From the NCBI GenBank assembly GCA_019247515.1, contig JAFAOS010000355.1, positions 1-44,290 on the forward strand: a stretch of 44,290 nucleotides of DNA, given 5' to 3'. Made by a program: the position numbers and the translations under genes. This stretch comes from Chloroflexota bacterium (GTDB lineage Bacteria; Chloroflexota; UBA6077; CF-72). Of this stretch, positions 37,488-44,290 are shown one piece after another. Position 1 is the first letter of the stretch. Every line of letters starts with the position of its first letter. The notes below the pieces were generated by a model, which saw only the letters and a list, made by a program, of their open reading frames with translations, was not told where the DNA came from and did no database searches.

Positions 37488-38711
37488 ATGAGCTTCACGG
37501 AGACCGTCGAGCTGCACGGGCACATCATCGACTCCTACGCGCTGCCGCGCGTCATGGACGAGGTCATGGACCGCGGCGGCGACTTCGTCATCGACGAGAT
37601 TCGCGTTGGCCGTCGCAAAGACGAGCCATCGTATGCCCGCATCCGCATCTCGGCGCCCACCCGCGAGCTGCTCGACCTGCTCCTGGACCGCGCCGAGCGC
37701 ATCGGCGCCGTCCCGGAAGAGGTCGAATCGTCGGAGCTCGTGCCCGCGCCCGCCGACGGCGTGTTCCCCGAGGACTTCTATTCGACGACGAACCTCGAGA
37801 CGGCGGTGCGGCTCAACCAGCACTGGGTGCGCGTCGAGTGGCCGGAGATGGACTGCGGCATCGCCGTCGACCCGGCCGCCGGGCGCGCCTGGACGGTGGC
37901 GTTGTCCGACGTGAAGCAGGGCGAACAGATCGTCGTCGGGCACCGCGGCGTGCGCGTCACCCCCCTCGAACGCCCGCGCGCTCAGCCACAGGTGTTTGCC
38001 TTCATGGGCAGCAGCGTCTCCAGCGAGAAGCCGAAGGCGCTGCTCATCAGCGAGGTCGCCCAGCGGCTGCGCGACGTTCGCGCGCGACAGGGGCGCGTCA
38101 TCCTGGTGGGCGGGCCGGTGCTGGTGCACACGGGCACGCGCGATCTCGTCGCCAGCTTGATCCGCGATGGTTACGTCAATGTCGTCTTTGGCGGCAACGG
38201 CCTGGCGACGCACGACATCGAGGTGGCGATGTTCGGCACCTCGCTAGGGGTCTCGCTGAGCGAAGGCATCCCCCAGGAAGGCGGACACGAGCACCACCTG
38301 CGGGCCATCAATCGCGTGCGGCGGGCGGGCAGCATTCGGGCGGCGGTCGAGCAGGGTCTGATCCACGACGGGATCATGCACGCGTGCGTGTGCGCGGGCG
38401 CCACCTACATCCTGGCCGGCTCGATCCGTGACGACGGGCCGCTGCCCGAGGTGGTCACCGACACGCTGCAAGCGCAGCGACTGATGCGCGAGGAGGTCCG
38501 CAAAGGCGCCGACCTGGTGCTGGTGCTGTCGTCCATGCTGCACGGCATTGCCACGGGCAACCTCCTGTCGGCGGCGGTCACCACCGTGTGTGTGGACATC
38601 AATCCGGCCGTGGTGACGAAGCTGTCCGATCGGGGCAGCTTCCAGGCCATCGGCCTGGTCATGGACGTCGAAGGTTTTCTCAGGGAGCTGTGCTCCGACC
38701 TGGGCGTGTAG
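37488..38711 (+). CDS. Archaeal-type ornithine cyclodeaminase family protein (LOR/SDH-like, TIGR00300)
   Basis: 407 residues. The N-terminal domain has the family opening VELHGHIIDSYALPRVMDEVMDRGGDFVIDEIRVGRRKDEPSYARIRI. The C-terminal half carries a Rossmann-like region with RVILVGGPVLVHTG, VVFGGNGLATHDIE, and ASSMLHGIATGN-like LSSMLHGIATGN. Related proteins are the Methanococcus enzyme converting ornithine to proline and ammonia with NAD+, and the C-terminal domain of cyanobacterial ArgZ/AgrE. The ArgZ guanidine-removing domain is absent, so ornithine, not arginine, is the expected substrate. Family membership is recognised from motifs; the reaction is inferred. Confidence 0.8.
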   Translation: MSFTETVELHGHIIDSYALPRVMDEVMDRGGDFVIDEIRVGRRKDEPSYARIRISAPTRELLDLLLDRAERIGAVPEEVESSELVPAPADGVFPEDFYSTTNLETAVRLNQHWVRVEWPEMDCGIAVDPAAGRAWTVALSDVKQGEQIVVGHRGVRVTPLERPRAQPQVFAFMGSSVSSEKPKALLISEVAQRLRDVRARQGRVILVGGPVLVHTGTRDLVASLIRDGYVNVVFGGNGLATHDIEVAMFGTSLGVSLSEGIPQEGGHEHHLRAINRVRRAGSIRAAVEQGLIHDGIMHACVCAGATYILAGSIRDDGPLPEVVTDTLQAQRLMREEVRKGADLVLVLSSMLHGIATGNLLSAAVTTVCVDINPAVVTKLSDRGSFQAIGLVMDVEGFLRELCSDLGV

Positions 38712-38720
38712 CTCACCGTA

Positions 38721-38830
38721 GCTCACCTCTCCCTGTGGGAGAGGTCGCCGCGACAGCGGCGGGTGAGGGCTCCGTCAGGCGGTGACTTGCGCCCTCACCC
38801 CCACCCTCTCCCAGAGGGAGAGGGAGTCGG
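38721..38830. repeat. Compound hairpin element of the CTCTCC family
   Basis: Three stems in about 110 bases between convergent genes. CCTCTCCC/GGGAGAGG at 38726-38744 (loop TGT), GGGTGAGGGC at 38761-38770 paired with GCCCTCACCC at 38791-38800 (20-base loop), and CCCTCTCCC/GGGAGAGGG at 38804-38824 (loop AGA). Resembles REP-like intergenic palindromes; may also stop transcription from both sides. Confidence 0.75.
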
Positions 38831-38833
38831 GTT

Positions 38834-39571
38834 TCACCCAAGCGGCCGCTTGCGCGGCAGTCCAGGTCGCCGCGGGTAGGCCCCGGGCGTCGGCGCGTAC
38901 TTCTCGCCGACGATCAGGCCGTGCCCGCGCAGCTCGGGAATCTCCAGGTAGATCGGCGTCCGCGACCACACGCGCAGTGCTTTGAACGCCGGCGCGGCGC
39001 CCAGGACATCGGCGTCCAGATCGCCGCTGCGCTGGGCCACCAGCAGGCCGCCGGGCGCCAGGAAGGGCGCGCACAGCTCGAGGACGACGGGCAATGACCC
39101 CAGCGCCCGCGCAGTGGCCCAGTCGTACGTGTCGCGGTGCTCTTCGAGGCGTCCGGCCACTTCCGCCCGCTCCGCCACCACGCTCACTTCAGGTAGACCA
39201 AGCTGCTCGACGGTCTGCCTGAGAAAGTCCGCCTTCTTGTTAACAGATTCCACCAGCGTCAGCCGCAGGGCGGGAAAGGCGATCTTGAGCGGCAGCCCGG
39301 GCATGCCTCCACCGCTGCCCACGTCGACCAGCCGCGGCGCCTCGCCAGCCACCAGGCGGTCCAGCAACGGCACCGCCGCGGAGAGCGAATCCAGAAAATG
39401 TCGGACCTCGATCGAACGCGGATCGATAATACGCGTGAGGTTGACGCGCCGATTGCCTTCACGCAAGGCCGCCGCCAGTTGGTCGAGACGCGCGAGCTGG
39501 CCAGCGCTGAGGTGAATACCCAGGCGAGCCGCGGAATCGACCAGCGACCATCCAGATTCGGGCCGGGCCAT
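38834..39571 (-). CDS. rsmG: 16S rRNA (guanine527-N7)-methyltransferase
   Basis: 245 residues. Methylates G527 in the decoding region of 16S rRNA. Signatures: NLTRIIDPRSIEVRHFLDSL, SAM motif VDVGSGGGMPGLPLKI, LVESVNKKADFLRQ, and a motif with RALGSLPVVLELCAPFLAPGGLLVAQ. The C-terminus runs on with a basic tail PRRPGLPRKRP typical of the family. ATG at 39571 follows a minus-strand TATAAA by seven bases. Confidence 0.95.
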   Translation of the reverse strand: MARPESGWSLVDSAARLGIHLSAGQLARLDQLAAALREGNRRVNLTRIIDPRSIEVRHFLDSLSAAVPLLDRLVAGEAPRLVDVGSGGGMPGLPLKIAFPALRLTLVESVNKKADFLRQTVEQLGLPEVSVVAERAEVAGRLEEHRDTYDWATARALGSLPVVLELCAPFLAPGGLLVAQRSGDLDADVLGAAPAFKALRVWSRTPIYLEIPELRGHGLIVGEKYAPTPGAYPRRPGLPRKRPLG

Positions 39572-39578
39572 GCGCGTC

Positions 39579-39586
39579 TTTATAAT
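39579..39586. promoter_or_regulatory. Bidirectional -10 box between rsmG and greA
   Basis: TTTATAAT: TATAAT (39581-39586) on plus for greA, and TATAAA (39584 to 39579) on minus, seven bases before the rsmG ATG. A consensus -10 stands out in this GC-rich sequence. rsmG would be leaderless; greA would have a leader of about 18-42 bases. Confidence 0.6.
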
Positions 39587-39610
39587 TTAGCCAGTTGCCG
39601 GACCGTCCCA

Positions 39611-40435
39611 GTGAGTCCGTCAGGAGGTGAAGTCATACAGGAAATCGACACGAAGCGCTTGGGTCAGGTTGCGGCGCAATACCTCGGCAGACTCCCCGCC
39701 GGCCAGCGCGAGTTGGCGGCCAGCGAGATCAACCGATTCGTGCGGCACGTTGGCGCGGACCGGCCGGTTACTCAGATCACCAAGCTGGAAGTTGAGCGCT
39801 ACCAGCAGTACCTGGCCGATACCGCGGGCGAGGGAGCAACACGCGTCGAAGCCCTCAAGACCTTCCTGTCTGATCTGAAGGCGAAACGGATCACCGAAAC
39901 GAATCTGGGCGCTGGGCTGCGAGTGCGGCGCAAAGGCGGGGGCGCAAACGCTCGCAAGGAGGAGGCCGCGGTCGTCGAGCTCACCCGCGAAGGTCTCGAG
40001 CAGCTGCAGCTGGAGCTGGATCGACTCGAGAACGTGGTCGCTCCGGCGGTCCGCGACGACCTCGCCGCCGCCTACCAGGATCGCGACTTTCGAGAGAACG
40101 CGCCCTATGACGAGGCCAAGCGACGCATGGGCGAAGTGCAGGGTCAGATCGACCGGCTCAGGGGCCAGATCAAGGCAGCGCGCGTCGTCGAACGCGAGAC
40201 GTCCAACGAGCGCGCGGGGCTGGGCAGCAAGGTCGTCTTGCGTGATCTGCAGTACGACGAAGAGCTCGACTACACGCTGGTGGGCCCCGGCGAGGTCGAC
40301 ACGCGCAACCGCCGCATCTCCATCCAGTCGCCCGTGGGCAGCGCCCTGAAGGACCGCGGTGTGGGCGACACCGTCGAGGTGGACATCCCCTCGGGCAAGG
40401 CCCACTACCGCATCGAGCGCATCGAACAGGCCTGA
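39611..40435 (+). CDS. greA: GreA/GreB-family transcript cleavage factor with N-terminal SAM-like domain
   Basis: 274 residues from GTG at 39611, or 266 from ATA at 39635. The C-terminal part is a complete GreA: LTREGLEQLQLELDRLE opening, RDFRENAPYDEAK tip with the two acidic residues (Asp and Glu, residues 151 and 154 counted from ATA), and the FKBP-like domain ending SPVGSALKDRGVGDTVEVDIPSG. The first 95 residues are extra: ITKLEVERYQQYLADT, then VEALKTFLSDLKAKRITETNLGAGLRVRRKG. This resembles the helical core-binding (SAM-like) domain of tyrosine recombinases and ends in an Arg/Lys/Gly linker. GreA rescues backtracked RNA polymerase. The extra domain may bind DNA or the polymerase; inferred. 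Confidence 0.9.
   Translation: MSPSGGEVIQEIDTKRLGQVAAQYLGRLPAGQRELAASEINRFVRHVGADRPVTQITKLEVERYQQYLADTAGEGATRVEALKTFLSDLKAKRITETNLGAGLRVRRKGGGANARKEEAAVVELTREGLEQLQLELDRLENVVAPAVRDDLAAAYQDRDFRENAPYDEAKRRMGEVQGQIDRLRGQIKAARVVERETSNERAGLGSKVVLRDLQYDEELDYTLVGPGEVDTRNRRISIQSPVGSALKDRGVGDTVEVDIPSGKAHYRIERIEQA
39622..39630 (+). promoter_or_regulatory. Consensus ribosome binding site inside the nominal greA start region
   Basis: AGGAGGTGA, a full match to the anti-Shine-Dalgarno, ends seven bases before ATA at 39635 counting from AGGAGG. The GTG at 39611 lies in front of it and has no such site. Suggests initiation at AUA. Confidence 0.7.
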
Positions 40436-40442
40436 GCGCCGC

Positions 40443-42260
40443 TTACTTCACGGTGACGCTCTTGGCCAGGTTGCGCGGTTTATCGGGATCGAGTCCCCGC
40501 GCCAGCGCCAGCTCGTAAGCCAGCACCTGCGCTGGCACGGCATTGACGATCGACGCCGCTTCGCCGACGTCGGCGACCGGGATGTGCTCATCCCAGACGT
40601 CGCTGGCGAACGGCGAGATGCCGATGATGCGGCCGCCGCGCGCCTTGATCTCCTCCGCGCCCGAAAGAATCGCCCGAAACGTCTCGTCGTTCGGCGCGAG
40701 CACGATGCACGGCGTGCCCGAGTCGATCAGCGCGATCACACCATGTTTGAGCTCACCGCCGGCGAAGCCCTCGGCATGCATGTAGCTCACTTCCTTGATC
40801 TTGAGCGCCGCCTCGAGCGCCATCGGATAGCTCGGCCCACGACCGATCACGTACAGGTGTTCGGCATCCGCGATGCGGCGGGCCAGAGCACGGATCTGCT
40901 CGACCCGTCCATCGCTCAGCAGCGACTGAATCTCGTCAGCGGCCTGTTCAAGCAGCGCCCGACCCGCTTCGAGGCGGCCGCGCGCCGCGTACGCGGCCAT
41001 GACCAGCACGCCGAGCTTGGCCGTGAAGCTCTTGGTGGCCAGCACGCACCGCTCGGGACCCGCCGAGAGCAGGATCGGGTCGTCGACGAGCCGATACAGG
41101 CTCGAGCCCTCGACGTTGACGAGTGCCGACAGTTTCGCGCCCCGCCGCTGGGCTGACTTCATCGAATCCAGCAGGTCGATCGTCTCGCCGCTCTGCGAGA
41201 GGCCCACCACCAGGCTGCGCTCGTCGAGGAAATCCGCGAGATAACCGAATTCTGAGCCGACGACGCAGTTCGCCTGCCGACTTGCCACGCGCGAAAACAG
41301 GTACTCGCCGCAGCGCGCGGCATTGGAGGCGGAGCCGCAGCCCACCAGATGGACGGTGCTGGCGGCCAGGATCGAGTCGGCCAGGCGCTGCGCGGCCTCG
41401 GCGCGCTCGGCGGCCAGACGCCGCAGGACCGGCGGCTGTTCGGCGATTTCCTTGGCCATGTAATGCGGATAGCCGTCCAGGCTGTCGACTTCCTGCTCCC
41501 ACGTGATGTCCCACACTCTCGGTTTGGCAATCGGATCGCCGCTGATCACGTCGTACACGGTCAGCGAATCGCGCGTGATGAGCGCCGCCTGCCCGTCTTC
41601 GAGGAAGGTCAACCGGCGCGTGTGATCCAGCAGCGCGGACGAGTCGCTGGCCAGAAAGTTGCCACCGTTGCCCCAGCCGAGGACCAGGGGTGAGCCGTTC
41701 TTGGCCGCGGCGATGCAGTCGAGCTGGGGATCGAGGACGCCGATAGCGCTCAGACCGTCGAGGCGACGGAAGACGGACATGAGGACCTGGGCGAGGCGAT
41801 GACAGGGGTCCGAATTCGCCGCGTCCTCGGCGTCCGCTTCGCGCGTCAGCTCCTCCTCCAGCAGGTGGCACACCACCTCGGTGTCCGTCTGCGACGCGAA
41901 CGTGTGACCCAGGGCGACCAGCTCCCGGCGCAGCTCGGCGTGGTTTTCGATGATGCCGTTGTGAATGATGGCCAGCCGTCCCTGGCAATCGACATGCGGA
42001 TGGGCGTTTGCCTCGGTCACCCCGCCGTGCGTCGCCCAGCGTGTGTGGCCGAGGGCAGCCCGCGCCGCGGGTAGCGTGGTCGTCGCCTGGCCGATCTTGC
42101 CGGTGTGCTTGTCCACCAGCAGTCGGGCTGGCGCACTGGACGCCTGTCGAGCCGCGATCCCCCACGAGTCGTAGCCGCGGTACTCGAGCTTCTTCAAGCC
42201 GGCCAGTACCAACTGCGGCGCTTCATCGCGGTCGCCGACATAGCCAAATATCCCGCACAT
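40443..42260 (-). CDS. glmS: Glutamine-fructose-6-phosphate aminotransferase
   Basis: 605 residues from ATG at 42260; after Met removal Cys2 is the N-terminal nucleophile (MCGIFGYVG). Glutaminase domain about 1-230, then two SIS sugar-isomerase domains; the C-terminus has RGLDPDKPRNLAKSVTVK, the family ending. Makes glucosamine-6-phosphate for peptidoglycan and other amino sugars. The frame stays open upstream to 42440, but that part is the ribozyme leader. Ends eight bases from the convergent greA stop. Confidence 0.97.
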   Translation of the reverse strand: MCGIFGYVGDRDEAPQLVLAGLKKLEYRGYDSWGIAARQASSAPARLLVDKHTGKIGQATTTLPAARAALGHTRWATHGGVTEANAHPHVDCQGRLAIIHNGIIENHAELRRELVALGHTFASQTDTEVVCHLLEEELTREADAEDAANSDPCHRLAQVLMSVFRRLDGLSAIGVLDPQLDCIAAAKNGSPLVLGWGNGGNFLASDSSALLDHTRRLTFLEDGQAALITRDSLTVYDVISGDPIAKPRVWDITWEQEVDSLDGYPHYMAKEIAEQPPVLRRLAAERAEAAQRLADSILAASTVHLVGCGSASNAARCGEYLFSRVASRQANCVVGSEFGYLADFLDERSLVVGLSQSGETIDLLDSMKSAQRRGAKLSALVNVEGSSLYRLVDDPILLSAGPERCVLATKSFTAKLGVLVMAAYAARGRLEAGRALLEQAADEIQSLLSDGRVEQIRALARRIADAEHLYVIGRGPSYPMALEAALKIKEVSYMHAEGFAGGELKHGVIALIDSGTPCIVLAPNDETFRAILSGAEEIKARGGRIIGISPFASDVWDEHIPVADVGEAASIVNAVPAQVLAYELALARGLDPDKPRNLAKSVTVK

Positions 42261-42329
42261 GTCTCTGCGGTGCTCCTCTCGAATGGCGAGAGAAGACGTC
42301 GTCCTCGAGCTATCGGGCAGCGCCACATC

Positions 42330-42500
42330 CGCCCACGCAAAAGCTTGTGCGTGGAGCCGAGCACACTGGGACGGTGTTGTCGAGCGGTTACCCGCCGCGG
42401 TTTGTCCCGCCCATGACGACTGTGCCGAGCCGAGGGTCACCCGCCGAGTCTTTCGAGATCCCCTACCTCGTCACCCCTCGCGAACGAGGGGCCTGGCGCT
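42330..42500 (-). ncRNA. glmS self-cleaving ribozyme / glucosamine-6-phosphate riboswitch
   Basis: On the minus strand the leader of glmS reads A then GCGCC, with cleavage expected between 42500 and 42499. P1 follows: CCCCTCG (42491-42485), a TTCG loop and CGAGGGG (42480-42474). Then the catalytic core: GACGAGG (42472-42466), TCGAAAGA, and CGGCGGGTGACCC (42446-42434). These match the core of the glmS ribozyme family (RF00234). A further hairpin CCACGCA/TGCGTGG lies at 42354-42333; it may be the P4.1-like element, so the 3' limit is approximate. On binding glucosamine-6-phosphate the RNA cuts itself, lowering glmS expression. Confidence 0.9.
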
Positions 42501-42519
42501 ACCTGTAGTTCACACAGGT
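42501..42519. other. Hairpin directly upstream of the ribozyme cleavage site
   Basis: ACCTGT and ACAGGT separated by seven bases. On the minus strand it ends right next to the base before the cleavage site. On the plus strand it is followed by TTACTGTTTTTA and could be a weak terminator. Confidence 0.45.
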
Positions 42520-42627
42520 TTACTGTTTTTATCTGGAGTGGTGTGTCACCGCGTTCGAGCTTGAGTTCTATGTCTCCTTCACCAGTACTTTATGGCAAGC
42601 GATGTGCCGGGGGAAGTAACGAAACCG

Positions 42628-42633
42628 TAGACT
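42628..42633 (+). promoter_or_regulatory. Possible -10 box for the ThiE-like gene
   Basis: TAGACT 14 bases before the ATG at 42648; same hexamer as at the OCD-like gene. The remaining stretch 42520-42627 holds no gene I can support. No TPP riboswitch core was seen in it. Confidence 0.3.
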
Positions 42634-42647
42634 CTTAGTCCTCAGTC

Positions 42648-43322
42648 ATGTCCGCCAAGCACAGTCTGCCCGCGGCGCCGCTGCTGCTGCTGGTGACCGA
42701 CCGTACACGGTACGGGGATCGCGCCCTGGAAGACATTTTCATGTCGGCTCTGGCAGGTGGCCTGAACATGATCGAGCTGCGCGAGGCCGACATGAATGCC
42801 CGCGATCTGCTGGGTGAAGCCGAGCGGCTGCGACGCCTGGCGCTGGGCGGAGTGCTGCTGATCGTCCACGACCGGGTCGACGTGGCGGTCGCGGTCGGCG
42901 CGCACGGCGCGCATGTATCCAGCGACAGCTTGCCCGTGGCCGCTGCCAAACGGGCTGGCCGCGGCATACTCATCGGCAAGGCGGTCAGCAGTGTGGCCGA
43001 AGCCGTGGCGGCCGAACAGGCCGGCGCCGACTACCTGGTGGTCGAACCGGTTTTCTTCAGTCACTACGCACTCGACCGCTCGCCGCTGGGACCGACGCTC
43101 ATTCGTCGCATCAAATCCAGAGTCCGTCTTCCGCTGCTGGCTGGCGGCGGCATCACTGCCGGCAACGCCCACCAGGTGATTGCCGCGGGCGCCGATGGCG
43201 TGTCGGTGACCTCCGAGATCGTGGATGCCGAGGACACGCGCGCCGCCGCCCGCGCGCTGCACGACGCGATGCGCGAAGCCTGGCCGACGCGCCCGCTGCT
43301 GCGCGAGGCCATGGCAGGCTGA
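42648..43322 (+). CDS. Thiamine-phosphate synthase family protein (ThiE/TenI-like)
   Basis: 224 residues, TIM-barrel pattern. Seen: LLLVTDRTRYG start, MIELREADMNARDLL, LLIVHDRVDVAVAVGAHGAHVSSDSLP, GILIGKAVSSVAEAV, AGADYLVVEPVFFS, PLLAGGGITAGNAHQVIAAGADGVSVTSEI. True ThiE usually has QLREK, NDR-x-D-x-A-x-x-x-x-A-D-GVH and GPVFPTPTK; here the Lys after RE is Ala, and the GPVFPT loop reads EPVFFSHYALDRS. So it could be ThiE with altered pyrophosphate contacts or a TenI-type paralogue. No other thiamine gene is nearby and the next gene is a glycolate oxidase subunit. Confidence 0.72.
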   Translation: MSAKHSLPAAPLLLLVTDRTRYGDRALEDIFMSALAGGLNMIELREADMNARDLLGEAERLRRLALGGVLLIVHDRVDVAVAVGAHGAHVSSDSLPVAAAKRAGRGILIGKAVSSVAEAVAAEQAGADYLVVEPVFFSHYALDRSPLGPTLIRRIKSRVRLPLLAGGGITAGNAHQVIAAGADGVSVTSEIVDAEDTRAAARALHDAMREAWPTRPLLREAMAG

Positions 43323-43328
43323 TCGCGG

Positions 43329-44290
43329 GTGACTGTCGCCGAACAGACCCTCGTCGACGAGCTGCTGCATCTGCTGCCGAGCGATCGCGTCCTCTGGCGC
43401 GACTACGACCTGATGCTGTACGAGTACGACGGTTCGATCGACAAACACCGTCCACTGGCGGTGGTCTTCCCGCTGTCGAGCGAGGAAGTCAGTTCCGTCG
43501 TCAAGATGTGCAACCGCTTCGGGGTGGCCTACACGGCGCGCGGCGCCGGTACCGGACTCTCGGGCGGGGCGATCCCCGCCACGGGCGGCGTGCTGATCAG
43601 CCTGGCGCGCATGACCCGCATCCTCGAGATCGACGTCGAGAATCTGCGCGCGATCGTCGAGCCCGGCGTGGTCAATCTACGATTGGGGCAGGCCATGGCC
43701 CCGTTCGGACTCACCTACGTGCCCGACCCGTCCAGCCAGAAGGCGTGCACGATTGGCGGCAACGTGGGGGAAAATTCGGGCGGACCGCACACGCTGCGCT
43801 TCGGGGTGACGACCAACCACACGCTCGGACTGGAGGTGGTGCTGCCCGACGGCGACATCGTCCAGCTTGGCGGCACCTCGGCTGATTCGCCGGGCTATGA
43901 CCTGGTCGGCCTGGTCGTCGGCTCGGAAGGGACGCTGGGCATCGTCACGCGCATCTGGGTTCGACTGGTGCCCATCAACGAGACAGTCAAGACGCTGCTG
44001 GCCGTGTTCGCCAACATGGAAGACGCCAGTTCGGCCGTGGCGGGCATGATCGCCCAGCGCATCGTGCCCGCGGCGATCGAGATGATGGACAACCTCACGA
44101 TTCGGGCCATCGAATCGCGCTCGCCCGCCGGGTACCCGGTCGACGCCCAGGGGGTGGTGCTGATCGAGGTCGAGGGCCTGCGCGAAGAGGTGGAAGCCCA
44201 GTCTGAAGCTGTCCAGCAGGTGTGTCGGGCGGCCGGAGCGCTGAGCGTGCGGCTGGCGGGCGACGATGCCGAGCGCGCGGCGCTGTGGGC
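43329..44290 (+). CDS. glcD: FAD-linked oxidase, glycolate oxidase subunit GlcD-like, 3' truncated
   Basis: 320 residues visible from GTG at 43329, six bases after the previous stop; no stop before the window ends. FAD-binding PCMH fold: VVFPLSSEEVSSVVKMCNRFG, TARGAGTGLSGGAIP (FAD pyrophosphate loop), IVEPGVVN, VPDPSSQKACTIGGNVGENSGGPHTLRFG, VVLPDGDIVQLGG, and VGSEGTLGIVTRIWV. This matches GlcD and related D-lactate/2-hydroxyglutarate dehydrogenases. The C-terminal domain that separates these is outside the window, so the substrate is open. Confidence 0.88.
   Translation, partial: MTVAEQTLVDELLHLLPSDRVLWRDYDLMLYEYDGSIDKHRPLAVVFPLSSEEVSSVVKMCNRFGVAYTARGAGTGLSGGAIPATGGVLISLARMTRILEIDVENLRAIVEPGVVNLRLGQAMAPFGLTYVPDPSSQKACTIGGNVGENSGGPHTLRFGVTTNHTLGLEVVLPDGDIVQLGGTSADSPGYDLVGLVVGSEGTLGIVTRIWVRLVPINETVKTLLAVFANMEDASSAVAGMIAQRIVPAAIEMMDNLTIRAIESRSPAGYPVDAQGVVLIEVEGLREEVEAQSEAVQQVCRAAGALSVRLAGDDAERAALW

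Noticed and set aside
42261-42440. N-terminal extension of GlmS by 60 residues
   Set aside because: Would place residues before the catalytic Cys2 and overlaps the ribozyme; the ATG at 42260 is the functional start.
42259-42564. Open frame of about 100 codons on the plus strand over the glmS leader
   Set aside because: No family resemblance or ribosome site, and it lies over the ribozyme on the opposite strand.
42520-42647. TPP riboswitch before the ThiE-like gene
   Set aside because: The CTGAGA and ACCTGA core elements are absent.

Overview
The window is a GC-rich bacterial chromosome segment with almost no non-coding space. Gene content suggests a member of the Chloroflexota (Terrabacteria). 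The pointers are an 11-subunit NADH dehydrogenase-like operon without nuoEFG, a menaquinone methyltransferase beside it, single-membrane style GT-C and Pro/Thr-rich secreted proteins, a GreA protein with an extra N-terminal helical domain, and many GTG starts. This phylum call is inference from gene content, not from a marker tree. No tRNA, rRNA, CRISPR array, transposase or prophage was seen.

Layout. 1-841: end of a purine operon (purC, purS). 798-4822, minus strand: histidine operon hisS-like, hisG, hisB and a PHP phosphoesterase. 4968-9198, plus: an orphan Flp-type pilin, a membrane methyltransferase, a GT-C-like membrane protein, a DUF192 protein, comF and upp. 9248-15802, plus: F-type ATP synthase operon atpI/Z-B-E-F-H-A-G-D, proton type by its c subunit, but without atpC. 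15834-19239, plus: a GAF/PAS sensor kinase and a REC-histidine kinase. 19284-22571, minus: a GT39-like glycosyltransferase and an MFS transporter. 22637-24115, plus: the missing atpC, then mreB. 24164-25488, minus: menG and a secreted Pro/Thr-rich protein. 25625-36755, plus: nuoABCDHIJKLMN. 36790-38711: divergent HAD hydrolase and an archaeal-type ornithine cyclodeaminase family protein. 38834-42260: rsmG, greA-like and glmS, with glmS preceded by a glmS self-cleaving ribozyme (about 42330-42500). 42648-44290: a ThiE-like protein and the start of a GlcD-type FAD oxidase that runs off the window.

The dominant theme is energy conservation. Complex I and menaquinone methylation lie about 10 kb from the ATP synthase, with atpC and a two-component pair between them. 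The most unusual signal is a 29-residue peptide (22 of 29 identical) that occurs at the extreme N-terminus of NuoC and near the C-terminus of NuoI. Each copy is tethered by an Ala/Pro-rich linker of about 60-100 residues, on a complex that lacks the NuoEFG electron-input module. Other points of interest are probable leaderless promoters (a TANNNT box 6-10 nt before the start codon) at many genes, bidirectional -10 boxes between divergent genes, a possible AUA start on greA and a possible CUG start on the PHP gene.
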